Assembly (NCBI GenBank): GCA_963742405.1
Contig: CAVUMB010000004.1
Span: 248,001 to 312,000 of the forward strand
Direction of reading: 5' to 3'
DNA length: 64,000 nucleotides
DNA from: JAGVSR01 sp963742405
GTDB taxonomy: Bacteria > Pseudomonadota > Alphaproteobacteria > Rhizobiales > Hyphomicrobiaceae
Shown here one piece after another: positions 1 through 6,730 of the stretch. The notes beneath the pieces were generated by a model. That model was not told the DNA's origin. It did not search any database and saw only the letters and a program-made list of their open reading frames with translations. Position numbers and translations under genes: made by a program. How positions within the stretch are numbered: position 1 is the first letter of the stretch; the number at the start of each line of letters is the position of its first letter.

Positions 1-1
1 G

Positions 2-106
2 CATCCGGATCTGGCGGCGACGCCGGAAGACCGGTCGGCGCGCGAAGAGCGCATGAAGGCCATCAATGCCGCGGCCGATCTGCTGCTTCGCAAGGCCGCT
101 GCCTAG
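2..106 (+). CDS. J-domain protein, C-terminal fragment (5' end outside window)
   Basis: The window opens inside a gene; only its last 34 codons and the stop are present. They begin with HPDL, continue through an acidic and charged stretch (EDRSAREERM) and end in an alanine-rich helix containing KAINAAADLLL. This is the loop and following helices of a J-domain. HPD is the invariant tripeptide by which J-proteins stimulate the ATPase of DnaK-type chaperones. The J-domain is at the very C-terminus, as in DjlA-like and membrane J-proteins, not at the N-terminus as in DnaJ. The remainder of the protein cannot be seen, so its class is open. Its TAG stop and the stop of the convergent transporter gene share one CTAG palindrome. 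Confidence 0.72.
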   Translation, partial: HPDLAATPEDRSAREERMKAINAAADLLLRKAAA

Positions 107-999
107 CCGCGCTGCGTGATGAAGACGCCGCTGAGGATCAGAGCAAATCCGGCGGCGTGATAGAGCGCCGGCTGTTCACCAAGCAACACGATCGCCATCA
201 CGCTCGTGAACAGCGGGATCAGGTGAATGAACACGCCAGTGCGGTTGGCACCGATGATTTCGACGCTGCGCGCGTACAGCAGATACGCGACGAGGCTCGC
301 CAAGACGCCGGCATAGAGTACGGCTGCGATGGTAGACGGCGTTATGGCCATGGTTTGACCGTGGGCGTATTCCCAGGCGGCGAGCGGCAAGTTGACCACA
401 CCGGCAAAGGCGTATGTGAGGCCGACAAAACTCAGCGTCGAGATCGGCGGGCGTGTTCGCAGGAGCGTGGTGTAAAGCGCCCAGACGCCGGTCGCAAAGA
501 GCATGACCAGGTCGCCGCGATTAAAGGACAGCGTGGCGAAACGGGCGAACTCGCCATGCAGAATGATGATCGCGACGCCGACGAGCGAGACGGCCATGCC
601 GCTCAACTGGATTGGGCGCAGCTTGTCGCGATAGAGGGTGGCGCCTGCGAGCACGATCAGGATCGGCCCCCAGGAATTCAGGATCGACGCATTGGTGGCC
701 GTCGTTCCAGTCAACGCAATGTATTGCAGTGTATTGTAGATCCCCGAGCCCATAAAGCCGAGCAGCAGGATACGAGGCCAGGTCTGGCGGACGATGGGCC
801 AGTCGGCGCGGATGGCTGAATAAGCAAACGGCAGCATCAGGACGGCGGCGAGCGACCAGCGCAGGAAAGCCAGCGTCATCGGCGGAATAACGCCCGCGGC
901 CCAGCGGCCGAGGATGTGATTGCCGGCCCAAAGTGCCATTGTCAGAATGAGGAACAGGTACGCGGCCGCAGGGGACGCGGCGGTGAGGCGCGAAAGCAT
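103..999 (-). CDS. DMT-superfamily (EamA) transporter
   Basis: An integral inner-membrane protein of about 298 residues with roughly ten hydrophobic segments, arranged as two EamA repeats, which is the usual size and form of drug/metabolite transporters. Recognisable pieces are LTMALWAGNHILGR near the N-terminus, and in the second half a tryptophan/tyrosine-rich helix (GVWALYTTLL) and the terminal segment LLGEQPALYHAAGFALILSG, typical of EamA proteins. The ATG at 997-999 is chosen because it starts 14 residues before the first membrane segment; an upstream TTG would add 21 residues. The substrate cannot be deduced. It is transcribed alone, converging on the J-domain gene and diverging from purA. 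Confidence 0.88.
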   Translation of the reverse strand: MLSRLTAASPAAAYLFLILTMALWAGNHILGRWAAGVIPPMTLAFLRWSLAAVLMLPFAYSAIRADWPIVRQTWPRILLLGFMGSGIYNTLQYIALTGTTATNASILNSWGPILIVLAGATLYRDKLRPIQLSGMAVSLVGVAIIILHGEFARFATLSFNRGDLVMLFATGVWALYTTLLRTRPPISTLSFVGLTYAFAGVVNLPLAAWEYAHGQTMAITPSTIAAVLYAGVLASLVAYLLYARSVEIIGANRTGVFIHLIPLFTSVMAIVLLGEQPALYHAAGFALILSGVFITQRG

Positions 1000-1104
1000 G
1001 TCTGCTGGGTGTCCGTCGAAGAGCCGAGATTGGGGCTTATAGGCAACTGAAGGGCCCGTCAAACGCTGCTCCGTCGATGAATGGACGGCGCGGCAACTAG
1101 GGTG

Positions 1105-1132
1105 TTGGGCTGCTTCTATTTTGAGCTATAAG
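1105..1132 (+). promoter_or_regulatory. Candidate sigma-70-type promoter of purA
   Basis: TTGGGC (1105-1110) and TATAAG (1127-1132) are separated by 16 bases and lie about 75 bases upstream of the purA start, in the only non-coding gap before the gene. The fit to the consensus is moderate, so this is a suggestion from sequence alone. Confidence 0.3.
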
Positions 1133-1153
1133 CGGTCGCAAATGGTTCATTGA

Positions 1154-1190
1154 GCCTTGGCCCCGGTCTGCGGACGGCTGGGGCCAAGGC
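1154..1190 (+). promoter_or_regulatory. Strong hairpin in the purA leader
   Basis: GCCTTGGCCCC (1154-1164) is perfectly complementary to GGGGCCAAGGC (1180-1190), an 11-bp GC-rich stem with a 15-base loop. It ends 17 bases before the purA ATG, just upstream of a likely Shine-Dalgarno AGAGG (1197-1201). There is no T-run after it, so it does not look like an intrinsic terminator. A role as operator or translational control element is possible but unproven. Confidence 0.5.
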
Positions 1191-1207
1191 ACGTCTAGAG
1201 GCTCGCG

Positions 1208-2500
1208 ATGGGCAACGTAGTGGTGGTCGGCGCTCAATGGGGCGACGAGGGCAAGGGCAAAATCGTCGATTGGCTCTCGGAGCGCGCCGATGTCGTCGTG
1301 CGCTTTCAAGGCGGGCATAACGCGGGCCATACGCTCGTCATCGGCGACAACACGTACAAGCTGTCGCTGTTGCCTTCGGGTGTCGTGCGGCCGGGTAAGC
1401 TCGGTATCATCGGTAACGGTGTCGTGGTCGATCCGTGGGCGCTCATCGCGGAGATTGAGAAGCTCAGTAAGCAGGGCGTGTCGATCACGCGCGAGAACTT
1501 GCGCATTGCGGAAAATGCGACGCTCATCCTGCCACTGCATCGCGAGCTCGATGTGATCCGCGAAGAGGCAGCGGGCGCGGGCAAGATCGGTACGACGGGA
1601 CGCGGCATCGGGCCGGCATACGAAGATAAAGTCGGGCGACGCGCCATTCGGCTACAGGATTTAAAGAATCTCGCGACGCTTGGCGCCAAGGTCGATCGCC
1701 TGCTGGTGCATCACAATGCGTTGCGCGCGGGCTTGGGCAAGGATCTCGTCTGCAAGGACAAGCTTGTCGCCGAATTGAGCGAGATCGCGCCACACGTACT
1801 GCCGTTCATGGACGTGACGTGGGATCTGCTCGATCAGGCATACCGCGCGCGCAAGCAGATTCTTTTTGAAGGCGCGCAGGGTGCGTTGCTCGATATCGAT
1901 CACGGTACCTATCCTTTCGTGACCTCGTCAAACACGGTGGCGGCACAGGCGGCGACCGGTTCAGGCATGGGGCCGCGGGCGGTCGGGTACGTACTCGGCA
2001 TTGCAAAGGCTTACACGACGCGCGTTGGTTCAGGACCGTTTCCAACCGAACTGGATGACGCCGTCGGCGAGAAGCTCGGTGAGCGCGGGCATGAATTTGG
2101 CACGGTGACGGGGCGCAAGCGGCGTTGCGGTTGGTTTGATGCGGTTCTCGTGCGGCAAATCTGCAAAGTGTCGGGCATCGATGGCATCGCGCTGACGAAG
2201 CTCGATGTGCTCGATGGCTTTGAGGAAATCCGGATCTGCGTCGGCTACACACTCGACGGGGCCAAGCTCGATCGTCTGCCGGCCGGACAAAATGCGCAGG
2301 CTCGGGTGCAACCGGTATACGAGACGTTCGAAGGCTGGTCGCAATCGACTCGGGGTGCGCGCAGCTGGGCGGAGTTGCCGGCGCAGGCGGTGAAATATGT
2401 GCGCCGGATCGAGGAACTGATCGGCTGTCCCGTCACGCTCCTGTCAACCAGCCCAGAGCGCGATGATACAATCCTGATGAAAGATCCGTTCCTGGCGTAA
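1208..2500 (+). CDS. purA: Adenylosuccinate synthetase
   Basis: This cytosolic enzyme joins IMP and aspartate using GTP to make adenylosuccinate, the first step from IMP to AMP. At 430 residues it has the normal length. The glycine-rich N-terminus GAQWGDEGKGK places the catalytic Asp at residue 13, and FQGGHNAGHT places the catalytic His at residue 41, the same positions as in the Escherichia coli enzyme. TGRGIGPAYEDK and, near the C-terminus, the guanine-binding ALTKLDVLDG are also present. The ATG at 1208 has AGAGG seven bases upstream. The gene stands alone behind a leader with a strong hairpin. Confidence 0.98.
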   Translation: MGNVVVVGAQWGDEGKGKIVDWLSERADVVVRFQGGHNAGHTLVIGDNTYKLSLLPSGVVRPGKLGIIGNGVVVDPWALIAEIEKLSKQGVSITRENLRIAENATLILPLHRELDVIREEAAGAGKIGTTGRGIGPAYEDKVGRRAIRLQDLKNLATLGAKVDRLLVHHNALRAGLGKDLVCKDKLVAELSEIAPHVLPFMDVTWDLLDQAYRARKQILFEGAQGALLDIDHGTYPFVTSSNTVAAQAATGSGMGPRAVGYVLGIAKAYTTRVGSGPFPTELDDAVGEKLGERGHEFGTVTGRKRRCGWFDAVLVRQICKVSGIDGIALTKLDVLDGFEEIRICVGYTLDGAKLDRLPAGQNAQARVQPVYETFEGWSQSTRGARSWAELPAQAVKYVRRIEELIGCPVTLLSTSPERDDTILMKDPFLA

Positions 2501-2634
2501 CAATGCGTCCAGCAGGCTGCCCTGCGGCGTGGGGGCCTGGTGGCTTGTCAATTTGTCACCTTTCGCGAAGTTCACTGGCCACACGGAACGTGGTGTGCTT
2601 TGCACGCGCAAACATCCGTCATGGAGCATCGATC

Positions 2635-2859
2635 ATGGCCCGCAAGCCGACCGCAAAAGAGACGTTCGTGATGTTCAATGTCACCTATGAAGACGGTACG
2701 ATGACGTCGAACCGGCGCGTGCCAGAAGCGATCCTCGGTGGGCTCGACGGCGATGCACCAGCGCAGACGATCATCGAAGATCAGGATCGCCAGATTCAGG
2801 AGCAATCCGGCCGGTCTCGCGGCGCGATCAAAGCTATCGTGCGAGCCCCGACGCGTTGA
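2635..2859 (+). CDS. Small hypothetical protein, 74 residues
   Basis: I do not recognise this protein. It starts MARKPTAKETFVMFNVTYED, is polar, and ends in a basic tail (RGAIKAIVRAPTR). It has no signal peptide, membrane segment or cysteine. The ATG at 2635 is preferred to a longer reading from 2503 because GGAG lies eight bases upstream and the added N-terminus would be low-complexity. Its stop is three bases before the photolyase-like gene, so the two are probably co-transcribed and perhaps translationally coupled. Confidence 0.65.
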   Translation: MARKPTAKETFVMFNVTYEDGTMTSNRRVPEAILGGLDGDAPAQTIIEDQDRQIQEQSGRSRGAIKAIVRAPTR

Positions 2860-2862
2860 GCT

Positions 2863-4077
2863 ATGCCCGTCGTGTTCAACCCTTCGCGTGAGGATGGCCT
2901 GCGGCGGCTCAAGGATTATGTGCCGCTGGCGGGCAGCGCGTATGCCAAGTCGCGCAATTTCGATTTCGGCCCCGGCGAACACCGCAATGTTTCAATGCTG
3001 TCGCCTTACCTGCGCCACCGGCTGATCGGCGAAGACGAGGTCGTGCGCGCCGTTTTGTCGAAGCATCGCATTTCGACGGCCGACAAATTCGTGCAGGAGG
3101 TCTGCTGGCGGACATATTGGAAAGGTTGGCTGGAGCAACGGCCGCAAATCTGGGACGACTATCTGAGCGGGCTCGCACACGCGCGTGCGGCAACAGCCTC
3201 TGACCCGAATGCGGCGGTGCGCCTGACCGCAGCGCTCAATGGGGAGACGGGGCTGGCGGCTTTCGACGCCTGGACCAAGGAACTTGCCGTGACCGGGTAT
3301 CTGCACAACCACGCGCGGATGTGGTTTGCCTCGATCTGGATCTTCACGCTGCGGCTACCGTGGGAACTCGGGGCGGATACCTTCTACCGGCAATTGATCG
3401 ACGGTGATCCGGCTTCCAATACGCTGTCGTGGCGATGGGTTGCGGGGCTGCATACGCGCGGCAAGCACTACGTGGCGAGGGCGGAAAACATCCAGCACTA
3501 CACGCAAGGCCGTTTTGATCCGGCGGGCGAGTTGAATGAAACGCCCGATGCTCTCGAGGGACCTGAGCCGCCGGCGGCTTCGCGTTTGCGGCTGCCGATG
3601 AGCGTCCCGCCTGGAGAACAGGTTGTGCTGCTCGTCAACGAAGACGACTTGACGCCGGAACGCTGGCCGATTGCGGCGGAGCAAATCAAGGGCGTCGTGC
3701 TGCTGCCGGTAGATGACAACTATCCTGGGCTCAGCGATGGAGTGAGGACGTTTCGCACTGAGGCGATCGCCGATGCGGCGGCACGCGCCGGCCGCTTCTT
3801 TGGCTGCCCAGTGGTGTTGCTGCCGTCGGCGATGCCGGACGCAGGCGTTGCACTCTGTCGCGCGGTCGGTGCCGACAAATTCGTGACGGCCCAGGTGCCC
3901 ACCGGCCCGTCGCGCGGCACCTATGACGTATTCGTTGCTCAGCTTGCAGGATCGGGGATTGCGGCGGTCGAAATCCGGCGCGACTGGGACAGTGCGTTTT
4001 GGCCCTACGCTCGGGCGGGCTTCTTCAAGGTGAAAGAGCGTATTCCAGAAACGCTCGAGCGGCTCGGGTTGATGTGA
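2863..4077 (+). CDS. Photolyase/cryptochrome-like FAD-binding protein with unusual domain order
   Basis: Residues about 8-225 match the helical FAD-binding domain of DNA photolyases and cryptochromes: LSPYLRHRLI (46-55), WRTYWKGWLEQRPQIW (82-97), TGYLHNHARMWFAS (144-157), LIDGDPASNTLSWRWVAG (178-195) and an N-I-Q-H-Y region before FDP (218-220). In ordinary photolyases an alpha/beta antenna domain precedes this region; here the protein begins directly with the FAD domain. Residues about 250-404 have alternating hydrophobic strands and helices (QVVLLVNEDDL, GVVLLPV, CPVVLLPS, FWPYARAGFFKVKERIP) resembling that antenna domain moved to the C-terminus. Light-driven DNA repair or blue-light sensing is possible; the activity is not established. 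It sits three bases after a small gene and one base from a convergent acetyltransferase gene. Confidence 0.82.
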   Translation: MPVVFNPSREDGLRRLKDYVPLAGSAYAKSRNFDFGPGEHRNVSMLSPYLRHRLIGEDEVVRAVLSKHRISTADKFVQEVCWRTYWKGWLEQRPQIWDDYLSGLAHARAATASDPNAAVRLTAALNGETGLAAFDAWTKELAVTGYLHNHARMWFASIWIFTLRLPWELGADTFYRQLIDGDPASNTLSWRWVAGLHTRGKHYVARAENIQHYTQGRFDPAGELNETPDALEGPEPPAASRLRLPMSVPPGEQVVLLVNEDDLTPERWPIAAEQIKGVVLLPVDDNYPGLSDGVRTFRTEAIADAAARAGRFFGCPVVLLPSAMPDAGVALCRAVGADKFVTAQVPTGPSRGTYDVFVAQLAGSGIAAVEIRRDWDSAFWPYARAGFFKVKERIPETLERLGLM

Positions 4078-4078
4078 G

Positions 4079-4588
4079 CTAGAACGCCGAAATCATAACG
4101 CCGCGCGCTGCTTCGATGGCGCCGTCCTTCAGGGGCAGGGCGAGCAAGCGTATCGGGTTGACTGGTCCGGGCAGCGTAACCTGACCGGGTGGGACACATT
4201 TGAAGCCGAAGCGGCCGTAGTAGGGTTCGTCGCCGACGAGAAAGACAATCGCCTTGCCGGCCGAGCGCGCGTCGGCAATCCCCTCAGCGATCAGTTGGCC
4301 GCCGAGGCCTTGTCCTGCGAATTCAGGATCAACTGCGATGGGCCCGAGGAGCAGCGCGCCTGAGCCGCCGCCAATCCTGACGTCGCTGAGCGTGACCGAC
4401 GCGATCAGCCGGTTGCTGCGTACGGCGACATGGCAGAAGTCCGACAGCTTGTTTTCGTCGCGGCGGCCCTCGCGCACGCGATAGGCGGAGCGGGCGAAAC
4501 GGCCTGGTCCAAATACGCGGGCGTGCAGCGCGCCGATGGCTGGCACGTCAAACGGCTCGGCGGTGCGGATCAGGATTTTTTCGGACAT
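4079..4588 (-). CDS. GNAT-family N-acetyltransferase (YhbS-like)
   Basis: A soluble protein of 169 residues with the GNAT fold. It starts with IRTAEPFDVPAIGALHARVF, a typical first strand and helix. The acetyl-CoA binding segment is LLGPIAVDPEFAGQGLGGQL (about residues 80-99), which contains the Q-G-x-G-x-Q/L motif A. It continues with VFLVGDEPYYGRFGFKCV, as in the YhbS subgroup, where the Y-Y-x-R-F-G-F motif is characteristic. The acceptor substrate is unknown. Only one base separates its stop from that of the convergent photolyase-like gene. Confidence 0.9.
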   Translation of the reverse strand: MSEKILIRTAEPFDVPAIGALHARVFGPGRFARSAYRVREGRRDENKLSDFCHVAVRSNRLIASVTLSDVRIGGGSGALLLGPIAVDPEFAGQGLGGQLIAEGIADARSAGKAIVFLVGDEPYYGRFGFKCVPPGQVTLPGPVNPIRLLALPLKDGAIEAARGVMISAF

Positions 4589-4656
4589 GGTTGCCGTCGG
4601 CAGCAGCGGGCTTTGGCGCGAGCTAGCACGGATGGAACGGGGGGTCTAGCGAGGCG

Positions 4657-5118
4657 TTACCACAGCGGGTCGCGCGGTGCGCTGTCGAAGACCTCGGCAA
4701 GACGTGCAATGACGGCGCGGTTTGTTGCTTGCGGCAATTGATCACGAGTGAAGAAACCGTGATCTGCGATTTCGCTGTTGGGGGCGGGGATACTGGGTTG
4801 CTGCCACGAGCGGACGACAAAAAACGCGACGTGGTCATTGGGAAAATAGCGGAAATTAGCGTATATGCCGAAAAATTCTGGTGTGCCGGCGATGACGATC
4901 CCGGCCTCCTCGGAAAGTTCACGTTCAAGTGCTGTGAGCGTCGTCTCGTTTTTTTCCACGCCCCCACCTGGAAAGTGCCAGCCGGGTCGGTAGGTATGGC
5001 GAACCAGGAGGACGCGGTTGTCTGCGTCGATGACAAGACCCTGCGCGCCCAGCGTTACCCCGCGCGCCCATCGCCAGTAGCGCTGCAGGAATGGCATGAC
5101 GAGTTGATCCCGGGTCAT
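4657..5118 (-). CDS. Nudix hydrolase
   Basis: A 153-residue protein with a complete Nudix box: G-x5-E-x7-R-E-L-x-E-E-x-G-I is satisfied by the region around VEKNETTLTALERELSEEAG (about residues 52-74). The motif binds divalent metal and hydrolyses nucleoside diphosphates linked to another group. The preceding RPGWHFPGGG is the usual substrate-side strand. The start MTRDQLVMPFLQRYWRWARG is taken at 5118; a longer frame to 5217 adds 33 basic residues with no clear support. The R-Y-W-R-x-x-R-G N-terminus occurs in many alphaproteobacterial Nudix proteins. The exact substrate is not predictable. Confidence 0.88.
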   Translation of the reverse strand: MTRDQLVMPFLQRYWRWARGVTLGAQGLVIDADNRVLLVRHTYRPGWHFPGGGVEKNETTLTALERELSEEAGIVIAGTPEFFGIYANFRYFPNDHVAFFVVRSWQQPSIPAPNSEIADHGFFTRDQLPQATNRAVIARLAEVFDSAPRDPLW

Positions 5119-5272
5119 TCTGCATCGGCCTTCGTTAGCGGACTTCGATGGTGATTTGTGACAGAGAGATCGTGCGAATTTCTTTCCGTGGAGCGGATAA
5201 CGGCGGCGGGTTATCAATCATGGTAAAGGGTTTGGAAACTAGACCATCGTTTGCGAGCCGTTGCGGCACGTT

Positions 5273-6208
5273 ATGACAAAAACTTTCACCCTGGCCCATA
5301 TCTCCGATGTGCATTTGACGCCGCTGCTCGGATTTGGGCCGCAGCATTGGAATTTGAAGCGCAGCCTCGGTTTTGTGAACTGGGCACGGAGCCGTCGCCT
5401 CGTGCATCGGCGAGACGTCGCTGACCAGCTGGCCGCAGACATGTGGCAGCAAGATGCGGATCATGTCGCGGTGACGGGCGATATTGCCAACCTCGGATTG
5501 CCGGAAGAAATTGGCGCGGCGCTCGAATGGCTGAAGTCCGTGGGTCCGCCCGACAAAGTGACGGCTATCCCCGGTAATCACGACATTTATACGCGGCGGA
5601 TGAGCGGTCCATATTGTCTGGACATCTGGCGCGACTACATCGCCGCCGATGCTTGGGGCGCGGCCTTTGCCGGCGCAACGAGTGAACTGTTTCCATTCGT
5701 GCGGCGCGCGGGACCTCTGGCCATCGTGGGCCTCAATTCGGCGATACCGACGCGACCTTTCATTGCGGCTGGGCGACTTGGACGCCAACAACTCGCAGCA
5801 CTGGACGATATTCTGGAGCGCTTGAAGCGCGAAAATCTTATTCGCGTCGTCCTCATTCATCATCCGCCGCTGCCTGGCCAGACGGCGCCGCGGCGGGCGC
5901 TGCTGGATGCGGTGGACTTGGCAACGGTCTTGTCTGAACGCGGTGCGGAACTCGTTCTGCACGGGCACAACCACCGTGACAGTCTCGTCTGGCATCCGGG
6001 CAAGGAGCGGCTGATCCCGATCATTGGGGTCGCTTCGGGCTCGGCAACGCGGACACATGGGCCGGAGCCACTTGGGCGCTACAATTTACTCCGTTTTTCC
6101 GATGACGGAATTGAAATTCGGGTTCGCGGACTCGGCGCCGAGGGTGGCGGCATTGTCGATATCGCGCGATTTGAACTGCAGCCAGGCGCGCAACCGTTGT
6201 TCGTCTGA
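5273..6208 (+). CDS. Calcineurin-like metallophosphoesterase
   Basis: A 311-residue phosphohydrolase carrying all five metal and catalytic motifs in order: D-x-H in LAHISDVHLTP near the N-terminus, GDI in VTGDIANLG, GNHD in IPGNHDIY, HH in LIHHPPLPG and GHNH in LHGHNHRDS near residue 230. These form the two-metal centre of the calcineurin/cyclic nucleotide phosphodiesterase superfamily. The substrate could be a cyclic nucleotide, phospholipid or nucleotide; sequence alone does not decide. The ATG at 5273 is used; a TTG at 5261 would add four residues. There is no signal peptide, so it is likely cytosolic. Confidence 0.88.
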   Translation: MTKTFTLAHISDVHLTPLLGFGPQHWNLKRSLGFVNWARSRRLVHRRDVADQLAADMWQQDADHVAVTGDIANLGLPEEIGAALEWLKSVGPPDKVTAIPGNHDIYTRRMSGPYCLDIWRDYIAADAWGAAFAGATSELFPFVRRAGPLAIVGLNSAIPTRPFIAAGRLGRQQLAALDDILERLKRENLIRVVLIHHPPLPGQTAPRRALLDAVDLATVLSERGAELVLHGHNHRDSLVWHPGKERLIPIIGVASGSATRTHGPEPLGRYNLLRFSDDGIEIRVRGLGAEGGGIVDIARFELQPGAQPLFV

Positions 6209-6260
6209 TGCACAGTCACACCAGATGTGTGTGCATGTCGCATTTCGAGCCAACACGTGC

Positions 6261-6292
6261 TTGACAAGCTCAACGGTAGAAGGACCTACTGT
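6261..6292 (+). promoter_or_regulatory. Candidate promoter of the cobalamin uptake operon
   Basis: A perfect -35 hexamer TTGACA lies at 6261-6266, just upstream of the riboswitch. The -10 is weak: candidates within CCTACTGT (6285-6292) at 18-20 bases spacing are poor matches. The position, directly before a cobalamin riboswitch, supports the call. Confidence 0.4.
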
Positions 6293-6510
6293 CGGTGTAA
6301 CGGTTCCTGGCGGTGTGCAAATGCCAACGGGAGAATAGGGAATACGGTGCGGGTCGTTCGCGATCCAATGCCGAAGCTGCCCCCGCAACTGTAAGCGGCG
6401 AGCTTCCCCCACAATGCCACTGACAATGTTTCGGCTTCGGCTGAGCGGCGTCGGGAAGGCGGACGGGAAGCGCCAGAGCCGCGAGCCAGGAGACCTGCCG
6501 GTACATGCTG
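6290..6510 (+). promoter_or_regulatory. Cobalamin (adenosylcobalamin) riboswitch
   Basis: The conserved blocks of the cobalamin aptamer appear in the right order. GGTTCCTGGCGGTGTGC starts at 6303. AGGGAATACGGTGC lies at 6337-6350, GCTGCCCCCGCAACTGTAA at 6376-6394, and the B12 box GCCAGGAGACCTGCC at 6485-6499. It lies in the leader of btuB-btuF-btuC-btuD and should reduce expression when adenosylcobalamin is plentiful. About 220 bases separate the aptamer from the btuB start, leaving room for an expression platform, part of which may be the hairpin at 6702-6726. Confidence 0.95.
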
Positions 6511-6701
6511 CCCATCCTCGTGCGGGGCGCGCGAAGGAACGGACCACCCGTAGTGGCGGCTGATGTGCAACCGGTAGGGAGCGGCGTCAGGCATGCGCGG
6601 GTTTATGGGTCCAGATTAGATCCCCACGATTGAAAGTACTAAGGCCGGGATCGATTCCGGTTCGAGTGCTCCATTCACCCGTCCGTTCCGGACGTTCGCG
6701 C

Positions 6702-6726
6702 CCTCCAAGCCGCCAAGGGTTGGAGG
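6702..6726 (+). promoter_or_regulatory. Hairpin covering the btuB ribosome-binding site
   Basis: CCTCCAA (6702-6708) is perfectly complementary to TTGGAGG (6720-6726). The right arm contains the Shine-Dalgarno GGAGG of btuB, whose ATG is at 6731. Folding would hide the ribosome-binding site, a common way for cobalamin riboswitches of Gram-negative bacteria to block translation. Its link to the aptamer about 200 bases upstream is inferred. Confidence 0.5.
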
Positions 6727-6730
6727 AGTT

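Noticed and set aside
157..819. Long plus-strand open frames opposite the DMT transporter, and many similar antisense frames elsewhere.
   Set aside because: They lie wholly opposite clear genes and reflect GC-rich codon structure.
6640..6675. T-loop-like sequence GGTTCGAGTGC before btuB, suggesting a tRNA end.
   Set aside because: No acceptor, D or anticodon arms can be placed upstream; it lies in the riboswitch leader.
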